Source of the DNA: Kappaphycus alvarezii
Taxonomy: Eukaryota > Rhodophyta > Florideophyceae > Gigartinales > Solieriaceae
Reading direction: 5' to 3'
Assembly (NCBI GenBank): GCA_002205965.3
Contig: NADL03000050.1
Coordinates: forward strand, 124,001 to 188,000
Length of the DNA stretch: 64,000 nucleotides
Part shown: positions 22,545 to 32,849 of the stretch, in pieces
How the letters are laid out: each line of letters starts with the position of its first letter
How positions within the stretch are numbered: the stretch's first letter is position 1
Notes under the pieces: model-generated
The model's database searches: none
The model's input: only the letters and a program-made list of their open reading frames with translations
What the model was told of the DNA's origin: nothing
Position numbers and translations under genes: made by a program

Positions 22545-23289
22545 TTTTCGTTACTTTATGTCTTAATTAGTCTTATTTATATTAGGCATTTCATGCTCTG
22601 TACAGCCATGTGCTTATCAATAACTTTTAATTCAGTATGTACCTCTAAAAAAATCTTTTAATGACAAATTTAACTGGCTGAACGGTCAAAAAAGTTCATC
22701 TGTGATGTCTTAGTTTTTCGCGCTGGTTTATAACAATGACATTCAGAGCCTATGAGTGCGTATATAGCTGGCACCCATTTTACATCAAAGATCCCATCAG
22801 CATTTCTTATTGAAATAGTTTATACTTACTATCAGTATGTACTCCGAGAAATCTACCCAAGGCTTTGTAGCACCGTACTTTACACTAAGAAAAATTTTAG
22901 GAGAGATTCTTCATAGTTCTTTCAACTGCATTGAACGAAAGACAATCCGAAAAATTAGTTTCTAAGTTCAATTACAATTTTAATATTATTTCATATACTT
23001 GCCAGACTTTATTCGAAAATATCATGCCGAGTATTGAATAATTCCTTATTTTGACGATGGATGGTCCTTATAGTAGCGAAACTATAAGAAAGTAAAGAAA
23101 GGCCCATTAGAACTTGACCCATCCCAGTTGCAGTAAATTTTCTTCCTTCAACATTTGTAATGCGGATCAGAAGAAGTCCATATGATACTCTCTCAAAGTA
23201 ACGCGATATTAGTGGCTCTGTGATGATTAATAACAACAATTCGTGCAGCCTTTTAAATCGCTGGTGGATATATATTACCCACGCGGACT

Positions 23290-24540
23290 AGAGGAATGCC
23301 AGTAGGGCATTTCTGTACGGTGAACTTTCTGAGTACATTTAAATGTCACTACCTCGAGAAAATGAGAATCAAAATTTTTCGAATCTTAAGTGCAAGTTAT
23401 AGAAGATTATATAGGGCTTGAAGCAACCTCTACAAATATGACGATTTCATTTCAAGGCCAAAGTGATTCAGATTGGATTCAGGCAAGTATCATAATCGGA
23501 AAGCGCAAACAGCTAAAAGATGAATCGAGGGCTCACTATTATTATCGTCTATGTTGATGAATTACTAAATATAGTCCGATCAAAGAAGCTGCTAAAACAC
23601 CTCAAAGGTCAGATTATGTCTACATTCAAAATTAGGGATTTCGGACCGGTGAGTTACTTATTGAAAGTAGATATTGGGAAATACATGAAATATGAAAACT
23701 GTTCATAACGGTCAGATTGTACGAAAAATACTTTGAAAAAGCTCAGGATTCAAAAATGCAATGAAATAAGTACTTAAATGGATCCCACCGTACTCCATGA
23801 ACTGACAAACAAGTTACTCCCTACTTCTGAAGAACGGACAGAGATGTCTAAGATACCACACAGATGGACCATGTAATTTATCCTGTATCGCAGAACCAGG
23901 ACGCGCCAATATATCTCAAACGCCGTTAATATTTAATTCGGCAGGGTCAGCAAATCCAGACCGATTCATTGCAAGATTATCAAGCGCATTTTTAGGTACC
24001 TACGGGGAAAGTCAATTTTTGTCCTCAATTTAAGTGCGAGCAATTTTAAGTTAGAAGCCTTCGCAGAAACCGACTGGACATCTGGCTCGGACAGGGTATC
24101 TGCCAGTGGAGATGTCATATTTTAGATAGAGCCCCCATTACTTGAAAAGCATTAAAAAGAAGTCTATCATATTTTTAACTACCGTAGCAGATTATGTTAT
24201 CCTATCTATGGTTGCCAATGAATTTTTTCGGCTTCAAATTTGACTGCAATACTTCTATATAGAACAAAAACACCCTGCAATAATATCCAGGACAATCGAA
24301 AAATTCTTAACTGGGCAACAGACACTTCCGACTTCAAACGTAATGAGCACGTAGATATTAGATATCATTAGTTCGATTTCTAGTCTAGAAGGGAATCTTT
24401 CGTGTTGTTTAAATACCAAAGGGAAGATTTTGGCGGATTGCTTCATGAAACTGCTTCACTATTCAAAACTCAGAAAGTTTCGAACAGGATTGAAATTGTT
24501 AAGTTTAGCTCTAAGTGGGAGGATTAGAGGCACAGACGCC
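23290..24540 (+). pseudogene. classical copia element remnant: reverse transcriptase to RNase H
   Basis: Strongly decayed but readable across frames. Motif A region AFLYGELSEYI (near 23,307); CKL-x-KII-x-GLKQPLQ (near 23,390), matching CKLKKALYGLKQ; motif C VYVDELLNI with YVDE for YVDD (near 23,550); FKIRDFGPVSYLLKVDI (near 23,625). Further on, IIKRIFRYLRG (near 23,975) and LEAFAETDWTSGSDRVSASG (near 24,055), which matches SDADWAGD-x-x-DRKSTSG of RNase H. Near 24,345 comes EHVDIRYH, matching KHIDIRYH. Stops and frameshifts are numerous. The YVD-type motif and the DRKS-TSG block distinguish it from the element at 1-4,024, so it is a separate copia lineage. No LTR pair could be fixed. Confidence 0.75.
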
Positions 24541-24949
24541 AAAATTAAAGGCCCAGGACAAACTGCGGACAAAATGTGATATGAAATTCTCTCTCCTTGT
24601 CGAAATAAGTGCTCGTTACATCAGGTGCAGGAGTGTTGCTGACTAATACTGATTCAAAGTGACCAATTTGCCTAGGTTCTTCGGTCAATTAAACGTATTT
24701 ATTGGTTGTATTATCGTTTATTATCAACTAACGCCTTTAATTAACAGGTATAAATGTTTCTTTCCTTTTTCTTACTAATCACAATTGCTTCATTTTTACT
24801 TCGATTTGAGGTCAATCGAGTATTATCTTTCATGGCTAGAGCATACACACAGGACTACATTAAGGAAATGTAAGAAGCCAGCTTGAAATATACGGGCACG
24901 AATAAATAGGTTAAGCATTCATAATCTATGCATACTTAAACCTTAAATT

Positions 24950-25445
24950 TGCGTAACTTTGCAATCATTCCAGGTTTTGTTGCTGGACGTTTTATTGATT
25001 TACTCAATTCGAAGTTAGTATTTCATAGACAGTAGTGGCATTTAAATTTATGCCGGTGTCTTTTTATTCAATCTTGGGAAATTTTGGCTGCTTGTTAAGC
25101 TCTTGAAGAAAGGAAAACTATTGCAGCAGAATAAAGTAGAATAATTAACCCAACTGTTCCCCATCTGTTCATGTGGACTCAAATTAATTATGAAACTCTC
25201 TTTTTACACGTCTTTTACCTTGATACAAGCCCATAACAGCAGATGTACAATTTATACTGTATTCTTTTGAACTAAACAAAACTAAGAAAATGATCTGGAT
25301 ACCTCGCACGATTAGTCCTTCCGACCCGATAACGGAGAAAACAGTTCCGTATCTTATACAAAAAAATTACTTTTATTTGACGGATCTATACCCATGGATA
25401 AGAGCAAAATATTAATTCGTGATTCCTCTCACTCAACAATACAGT
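24950..25445 (+). pseudogene. decayed RNase H end of the first copia-like family
   Basis: It aligns with about 2,960-3,430. CAATCTTGGGAAATTTTGGC (near 25,069) reads WEILAA, the counterpart of GEILAAGEAI, and AAAACTATTGCAGCAG follows at the right spacing. Near 25,375 TTTATTTGACGGATCTATAC encodes FDGSIP, identical to the tail of the first element. The rest of pol upstream of 24,950 is not recognisable; the classical copia remnant lies there instead. Confidence 0.7.
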
Positions 25446-25478
25446 AATATATTTCTCATTTTTAAAATGGGGATTTTT

Positions 25479-26047
25479 GTCAAAGTTCAAAACCCCGCTT
25501 TGACAAAATATTAGGAAACTATTTAACTTATTTCAACAATCGAACACAGTAATGATGAAAGAGTGAACAACATTTTATCTGAAGCCCACAATTTACATTC
25601 ATTGTGAACCATCGAATAATATTTTACACTATTTTACTGGCCAATTCTTCTATTCTACTATGATGAGTTATTTATATGTCGTACTTATTGCTTTCAATTC
25701 CACAATATAATTATTAGAATTATGTTGATAGCAAACTACTATCTGCATTTATATTGTCCTTAAATTTTAGTATATTTTTTGCTGAGATTAAATTTGTTAT
25801 ACAGAAAATATTTACATTCCAGAGATGATCTCGGTAGCATTTCTTCCCTGGTATAGATTTTAAGCAATTTCAGGGTGTTAGAATTATTTTGATAAGCCTT
25901 CGACCAACGAAACATTCCTTTCCATCAGCTGTAAAACATTCTTCTTCAATTAATAATTATTTCCAATTCTATTGAATTAATTTGTAATCATTTATTTACA
26001 ATTTTCTATATTGGATCTACGTATTTCAATTAAGTTTAAATCTATCA
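25479..26047 (+). mobile_element. LTR-C, decayed LTR of the first copia-like family
   Basis: It follows the pol tail and a degenerate purine-rich stretch (AAAATGGGGA, 25,464-25,473). It aligns with LTR-A through CCCACAATTTACATTCATTG, the ATAATTATTAGAATTATG block and the promoter-like TATAGATTTTAAGCAATTTC block. It ends near TTGGATCTACGTATTTCAAT plus about 20 bases. It begins with a small hairpin, TGTCAAAG ... CTTTGACA (25,479-25,505). It is more diverged than LTR-A and LTR-B are from each other. Confidence 0.65.
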
Positions 26048-26057
26048 GCTCCCGTAG

Positions 26058-26375
26058 TCATTGTTCGGAATAGGAGTAGCCCTCAGAAAAAAGTGATGTA
26101 AGGGGCCTACGAGACAGCGAACGTATAACTTCGTTAGACTCAGGAGAGAGTTTACCATATGCAATGTCCATAGTGGCACTGAAAAGCTTCGCAGTCTCAG
26201 CCAGGCTGGTGAAGAACTGCGAGACTCCAAAGTATGATTAAGATGGTATCCCAAGATCTAGTTCCAAGACGTGGCTTCGTAGCTGGGCAGAGAACCAAAG
26301 AGAGCAGCGGTGTCGAAACACAGACCCAGTTGTGAGTAGGAAAGCTAGAGGAACCATGACCACGAACTGTCTGCG
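26058..26375 (-). pseudogene. broken minus-strand coding frame of unknown family
   Basis: Read on the minus strand, about 45 codons (MVPLAFLLTTGSVFRHRCSL ... LELDLGIPS) run to one stop (plus 26,238-26,240). The same frame then continues for 59 codons (FGVSQFFTSLAETAKLFSAT ... SLSRRPLTSLFSEG) to a stop at 26,058-26,060. The second half is protein-like, with alternating hydrophobic and charged residues and Ser/Leu richness. The block has higher G+C than its surroundings. It begins directly after LTR-C. It could be the ORF1/Gag-like part of another element; I recognise no family. Confidence 0.35.
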
Positions 26376-29300
26376 TTAACGCAATGCACTATGCGATAGG
26401 CTGTAACAGGAAATTAGGGTACCGAGTCTGCAGTAATTTTTCAATGCAGAAGTAATATTTTAACGAAAAGATCTTTTGACGTTGCAGTAGGTGATGAAAT
26501 ATAAAGCCCGAGAACATGCATGTATCCATTGTCCAGTCTTTCCTCATTCGAAAACATTTGCTTGCAATGCATCAGCTTGTGTCAAAAAGTGTTCGTGTCA
26601 GTCAGATTCCAGGTTCAAATGAAACCATTCAGTACAGTTATCGCTTTTAGATCCTCCATGGTCGCAATGTACTGTAAATATGTAAAAGGCAACTAAATTG
26701 AGATCGGACGAAGGGCTTGAGGTCGCGAGCTGGAGACCACACAAGGCGGGAACATTGTGTTGGTTAAATCCGAGTTGAGTGAACTTTGGGAGTTCTACGG
26801 TGTTTAATTTAAACGATATGGCAGAATATACCCTTTTGATTAACTAATATTCTGACCTTCTTTCAAATAGAGGAATATGAAGGAAACCGAGGGGTCATTT
26901 ACTGTAAGAGAAATTTTGCGTTCTTTGATACTGGTTGAACTTGTAAGGAAGTGATATTTGGTAAGGAAAAAGTTTGGGCATTTTACTCTTTGAAGATGAA
27001 TTCGATCTTTTCGGTAAATGGAGTTTTCACTTTTTTTGTCGAAGGCGATCGACTGATAGATTGTCACTCCAATAGATGCAAAGACCAGAGCTTCGCTCTT
27101 ATCAATAAACCATGTTTCGGCCCTCATCCGCGAGAGAGAAAGACTTTAGCTTTCTTAGCTCGTCCCCGTTGCAGATGTTTCGGTATTATGCGGCACTGTC
27201 TCATCCAGTAGTTGACTTAATTTATTGAATTTCAGCTACTTAATTTTTGATCTGAGTTATGGTATGGTAAAAATATCACCTGAAAGCGTAAAAAAGCATA
27301 ACCACTTTTCAATTAAAAAGCCAGGGCCCAATTATTTATTCCGAGAGATGCGCGAAAGTTAATGTGTCTTACAATGCGCACATAAGTATTCAGTACGTAT
27401 CCAGAGTAAATCTTCCAACTTGGACTGCTTTCAGACTGTTATCCTCGAGTTCCCAACTCCAAATCTGGTGTTCCCTGCTTCTATTCTTACATTAGCCCGT
27501 TTAAGCTCCTTTATCTCATCAAAAATTAGTCACAAAGAATTCAAGAAAATGATATCGCTGACAAATAAAAAATAGTGGAGAATATAACCTGATGTATGAA
27601 GCATAACGCCATATTCATTTTATGTACTCGAATATGAATAGAAGAGATCTCTTACGAAAAACGCTTCTTACTAACTTTTTGCAAGAGTTCAGTAACTTTT
27701 CCAGTTCTACCAACTAAATGTATCTTCCTTTCTCCTGGAGCTCTCTATTCTTTCAAAACCCCCAGAATTGTTCCATTTATTCTCTTCCATAGCGTCATCG
27801 CTCCCCTTTATAAACTACAGGCTGAAACGCTCCGTTAGATGCTTGAGGGACTCAGAAATGACATTATAACGCTTCTAGTATATGCATTCTCATGATCGGA
27901 TCACCTTCTCCTTATAAATAGAATCATCAATTTCCTGAAAAATGACTGCCTCAAAGTCTTTGTTAGTGGCTTTCAGAACTCATAACTGATCCTTTTACGC
28001 CTTTTGGTGATAAAGTCTCAAAAACTTATTAACCTGAATCATACTTCTGAGAATATCTTATGTAATGCAAGTAACTAGTCTTCAAGTGTGTTTTGCAGCG
28101 CTAAATTAAGCAACAAAATGTTAAAATTCCGTGTTAATTATATATGGGGTGTTTTTATGCTTTTTGTTATGTGTAAAGTTCACTGGGAGCCCGGGTTGGA
28201 TACATATCAAAGAAAAAAGTTTATAAAAGCTTGCAATGGAACGTTTTCAGCACTTAAAACTTAAAATATGCCAAAATGAAAGCTCGAAACGAGCACTCAA
28301 CAAGCAGACTCACGCTCGTATTATCTGACTTCGTACGTCATAATAGAAATCCATTTGTAACTATCTTGACACGTTTATCCCCTCAGATAGTTATCTGTAC
28401 CCAAATGGATCTTTTGTGTCTATTATTCACTATTATTTTTTTTTAATTGAAATCAAAAATGTGTTACCCCTCCAAAACACAATTTTTGGCTTTTTGATTC
28501 CTTCATGTGCAACTATAATACAAGTGCAGCTGGCCGTATAATTATATCATTTCCTTCAGAACGCTAATTTATGGACAGTTTGGTTAATAGATTATGACTT
28601 TACAGTGATGAAATGACTGAATAATCGAATATAGTCGTATGCAATGCTTCTGTTGCAACTATTTCAACAAAAGCAGGAGACTGAATAGCGGTGGTGGGAC
28701 GCTGATTTTCATCTTGTTCAACAAAGACCTTGAAACCAGGGTCTATCCACCAACTTATGTTTTTCCAACGGCCAGCACTCTTTTCACACACCCCCTGAAA
28801 CTAGCATTTGATCACAGGTAAAATAAAAGTCGGATAAATTAGCTGCGTGTCTTCTCACTATTTGAAACTGGTTACATCTATACAAAAAAATGTAATTTCA
28901 GTATTTGCCAAAGTGAGTCTCTAGTCTTAAAACCTTTTCTGCTTTTATTTATTGTCTCCTGTACGACAGCTTGAACGCGATGCTTAAAGAAAATTTAATC
29001 ACATGGGTAACATATATTCACCATCTGTACTGAAGGTGGAAATCCATTACTCTTTTGTTGCCCCATCGAACCTTTTATGTAACCAATCTGACATGTAGCA
29101 GCTCCATAACTCTAGGAAAGCTACACGAATGGACTGTATACGCCTACGGTATACTTCTGAACATAATAAAATATTTGAGGTTCCACTGGCAGACAAGTTG
29201 CGACAATCAGATTACTACTATATTCTAATCAATATAACTACAGCTGCCTACGTGGTCTTTGTAGTAGTTCATTTACCGGGAGCATGCGCCAAAAACACAC

Positions 29301-31104
29301 AGAGTTTTTTAACCACCTTTCTAGAACCACTTCTCTTTCGTAGTCGCCCTGCGCATGCTATTATCGTCGTAAATCCTTTCACCACCAGCAATAAATTGGC
29401 TCCTTACTTACACACAGTACTTCCAGTTCATTCGTCTTTTATAGCCTTGGTCTTCTCTTTAATTCAACTGCATGCTCGTATTAAAGAATGTAACAGTTAT
29501 CAAATTTGCCAAATATAGTGGGAAGATACTCTGCTTTAAAGACGAAGTGTAAGAGGGCCCGAGTTTGATCCCGGCTTTCTTCAATTTTTAGGTATTCGTC
29601 TCGTGTTGAGGTTCAGTGAGTTACTCGTCACACATCTGCTTTTAACTTTCCTTCGAAAAGCCTCGAATTCTCTCCATAAAACTCTAAAATATAATCATTT
29701 TTTTCACAATTTTTTGTTTCAAACGAGTAATGATGTATTCCTCACAGTTCCAATATTCAAGGAAATGGCGCTAACTTCCAGTAAAAGCTATGTATATACA
29801 GTATTCATATTTTTGTGCAATTCTGCAATAAGTTATGCAGCCAGTACCTCCTCACCAGCTGCCTGTCACCAAAAGTTAACATATTAATCGGCTTGTTGAG
29901 TGGCCTGGAGTACTTTCTTCCATTTATATTTATAATAGCCCTTATTTCCCCATTTAAAAGAATGTTTTCGATAGAACTGATCTGCTTGGATCACATATTT
30001 TAATAAAATCTGTATTTTTTAAAATTAAAATTTATTTTATACTCCGATAATTTAGCCTTCTGAATTGATTTTGATAAATTGATTTCGAAAATATGGCCTC
30101 ACGACCCTGAAATGTCGCTTTTATTTTCTGGTCCTTGAAACCCCGGAGAGCAATCCTAAGCCATCAAAACTGTGGACATGAACTGAAATGCGCACAGATT
30201 TGATATCAAAAGCGTACGCTTACAACTCTAGACTGGCATGGAGGAAAAACAATTAATTAGTGCAAAACCCATGAAATACCATTTCAAGATGGAAAAACAA
30301 AGGTATGCGTTCACTTGTTTGCCTTTTTGTTCTTTTTGAAGTGAAAATGTATACCATTAGCTATGAAAGATTCATTTTTAGCTTTGTTGGTGCTTTTCAG
30401 TACGATAAGAAGAGGCGTTTAGAGATACAGAAATGTCGAACCGTTCGTACTTTACTAATGGCTAACTTATGAATGTAGTAAGCTGCTTTCTTGCAGGTAA
30501 AAGAGTCACATGAAATAGCAAAAAAGGATCTCACTAATAAAAACTCCGTTCTGTACTAAATTAGAACTATTTGAAGCGAGTGTTCAAGCCAAACTGTTTC
30601 AATAAGTTTCTGCTTTTATTAATTCTGAGCCATGCTTATTTTAGGCCTTGTATTCCTATTGAAGTAATGAAAGCTCGATAAAAGCTACATGTGTGCTTAT
30701 CTGGCCATGTATAATGTTTCCAGGCCTGAGAATATTTTATGGTCTTCGTACAGTTCCCAAGCGTCAATTTATTCTCAAAACCTAGAATAAGTAAATAGGC
30801 TGGGCATTAATTTTATCACCATCGGTTTTGATAGACAGAGTAACAACTGAGTGACATCTTAACTCTTGAGGAAATTTCGCAAAATTGTGACTCAAAAGCC
30901 GATTTTGGTCCTATGACTCACCGTTAGTGGTAAAGAGCAGCAATTAGTAAAAAATGTAAGCACATGCAGTAAACTGTAGTGTAATACGTGAAACGCAAGC
31001 AGAGACGGTCAACAAGCGAAAATGCCTAAGGCAATGATTAGCAAGGGAAAACACAGAGAACACACCGATGTTCGGGTTCTGATTTCTCTTTAAGTAACCT
31101 TCGT
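26376..31104. other. AT-rich DNA without a supported gene
   Basis: Only short frames occur. The longest, 129 codons at 29,129-29,518, has no recognisable domain and is near the length expected by chance in this much AT-rich sequence. The 30-base dispersed motif recurs at 26,964-26,996. From about 29,250 to 30,000 the plus strand is pyrimidine-rich. No RNA gene was found. Confidence 0.5.
26964..26996 (+). repeat. short dispersed motif, copy 2 of 3
   Basis: AAGGAAAAAGTTTGGGCATT and TTACTCTTTGAAGA match 11,461-11,490 and the reverse complement of 60,421-60,452. The frame here reads GKEKVWAFYSLK. Confidence 0.5.
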
Positions 31105-31984
31105 TGCAGTAACTCATCCCCACGTCTCTAACGATGCTGGCTTGCCAGGGCTCGCAGCGTCAATGAAGAAGGCACTCGGATGGTGTTGTAGAGCGAGAAG
31201 AAGTCTTCGGGCGGCTGTACGCTACTTTTACTTCCCGGTTGCAAGGCCGGACCGTGTCCGAAGGCTTCGGGTTGTGATCGCTGAGCTCACTCTTCTAGGT
31301 AGGGCGTTGGATGCGTGGCAACAGCCAGTAGCAAACCTTGAAGGGTTGCGATGTAGTCGCGAATCTCCTTAGAAGATGCGGTGCCTTGTCTGCGTCGACA
31401 CACTGGTGGGCAATTCCACTTATATATAGACCTTGAATCACGTAAGCGCCAAAGGCGGTATGGAACATTCCGACTTTGAAAAAGAAACAAACAAGAAAAA
31501 GGAACACCCGAAGGTCAGTAGACGTGGGATCCCGAAGAAAAACACACGCAAAGCGGAGACAGGCGAGCGGAATAGAAAAATTTATAGCCAAAGCTGCTAT
31601 TAACAAGTAAACCTTGAATGAACGAAGTATAAAGTCCAATGCCTGCACACAAGTCCTGCAAAGACGCCCTGAAGGGACAAAGGTTGGGAACTAAGTCCAG
31701 AGCCTGCACCGGGGTGCCTCTGTAGATTAGGAATCTTGCGACTTGAGAAGAATAAATACTAGTTAGATCTAAAACTAAGTAACCTACATACACTATACTA
31801 AAAATACATGAAACTACTTGGGTGGACCGGGAGCGCGGTTTCGGCTTGGTTCCACGTTGGCGAAAAAGTCCTCTGCAACTTGGCCCAATTAGCGGGCGTA
31901 GCCCGGGGGCAAATATCAGGTCCAATCTGACGTCCGATAGGCCCAATGGGACACGCGCCGTGGCCCATATCCGTTTTGCTTACA
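31105..31984 (-). mobile_element. probable solo LTR of an unrelated LTR retrotransposon
   Basis: A block with clearly higher G+C and sharp edges. On the minus strand it begins TGTAAGCAAAACGG (at 31,984) and ends GTTACTGCA (at 31,105), giving the TG...CA ends of an LTR. A strong TATA element (TATATATA, 31,421-31,428, read as CTATATATAAG on the minus strand) lies well inside, as in a U3/R region. Flanking bases TTCGT and CTTGT could be a decayed 5-base target duplication (3 of 5 match). A 143-codon minus frame at 31,515-31,946 has no domain and is most likely incidental in this GC-richer DNA. No internal gag-pol is next to it, hence solo. Confidence 0.45.
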
Positions 31985-32187
31985 CTTGTCAACTTAGAGT
32001 TAGTGTCAATCAAATATCATGACAGTTAGTTCCAAAATTGATCTTGAAATTCGAGCACGAAAATCCACTCTCTAAATAGCAGTGCTCATCGGTGTACCGT
32101 TGTACTACATAATTTTCGGTAGCGGAATCTAAAAATGAGTTCAAATCAGCCTTAACACAATATCTGGCATCTGTTAATTCGCATTGA

Positions 32188-32727
32188 AGCTTATTTACAA
32201 TAGATTGCATTTATTTAGGATTCACAAAATGTAAAACGAGTTCTGTGATTTCATTAGTTGCTGCTTCTCTCACTTGTGAGATATGTTTTTACTCTCCTAT
32301 TGTTTTAAGTCTTAACAAGTACTTCTATAAGCCCGGAATAATCGCTGATAGTTCCGATGAGTTAGAAAAGATGGCTATTCAAATAAACTGGAAAGATTCC
32401 TCCGGTGAGTACATATACAAGAAAAATTTAAGGAGGACAAAATCTCAAATTCATGTCCCGGGTAGCGGCCAGTACTTGACTCCCAACAAAATCAAGCTTT
32501 CATTAAATTATGAACAGCCGTTGAACCAAAGTTTTGACGCATATGTATTTCAATCAAGTTATTTGGATAGCTTAAAATTGCACATCTACGATTTAGTGAG
32601 TCTAATAATTACATTGAACAGCTGTATAGGTCAGCAATTTTTCGTTCCTTTATTCTTGCTTAAATATAAAAGAACGAATAGCAATAAAGAAAAGCTTAAA
32701 CGGCAATTGCGTTGCCCCGTACATTAA
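32188..32727 (+). CDS. hypothetical protein, longest open frame in the AT-rich part
   Basis: An uninterrupted run of 179 codons from just after a stop at 32,185-32,187 to TAA at 32,725-32,727. The first in-frame ATG encodes MAIQINWKDSSG (near 32,371). A splice acceptor-like TTACAATAG or TTTATTTAG lies near the 5' end (32,195-32,218), so the open part could be a last exon. Stops are expected about every 14 codons at this base composition, so a run this long is unlikely by chance (rough estimate). The product has two hydrophobic stretches (around SVISLVAASLTCEICFY and SLIITLNSCIGQQFFVPLFL) and a basic end. No known domain is recognised. It lies just upstream of repeat copy C and may belong to it. 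Confidence 0.4.
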   Translation, partial: SLFTIDCIYLGFTKCKTSSVISLVAASLTCEICFYSPIVLSLNKYFYKPGIIADSSDELEKMAIQINWKDSSGEYIYKKNLRRTKSQIHVPGSGQYLTPNKIKLSLNYEQPLNQSFDAYVFQSSYLDSLKLHIYDLVSLIITLNSCIGQQFFVPLFLLKYKRTNSNKEKLKRQLRCPVH

Positions 32728-32849
32728 ATTTTGAGAAGCAATAGTCATCTACCTCATGAATGGTTCAGGACTACAACTAGTCTTAATTTCATCAACGAAA
32801 GTGACTTTAGGTAAATATTTAATCTCAATTCCTATTTGATAGGACCTCA

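Larger units (their letters stand above)
17081..23043 (+). repeat. large tandem repeat unit, copy B
   Basis: Second copy of the unit described at 12,420, starting about 120 bases after copy A ends. Compared with A it lacks about 0.7 kb (the part equivalent to 13,540-14,270, missing at about 18,240-18,265) and carries about 2.1 kb of extra sequence (19,033-21,133). Removing the insertion and allowing for the deletion gives a length close to A. The copies differ by many substitutions, so the duplication is old. Confidence 0.75.

Noticed and set aside
24634-24746. Possible short LTR (TG...CA) after the classical copia remnant
   Set aside because: Only the end dinucleotides fit. No second copy, no clear polypurine tract and an unusually short length.
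29129-29518. 129-codon plus-strand frame
   Set aside because: No domain, no splice context, and one or so frames of this length are expected by chance in this amount of AT-rich sequence.
29548-29575. tRNA B-box-like GAGTTTGATCCCGGC
   Set aside because: The T-arm does not pair properly, and no A box, anticodon stem or acceptor stem can be folded around it.
31515-31946. 143-codon minus-strand frame
   Set aside because: It lies inside the probable solo LTR, spans the promoter-like region and shows no protein family features.
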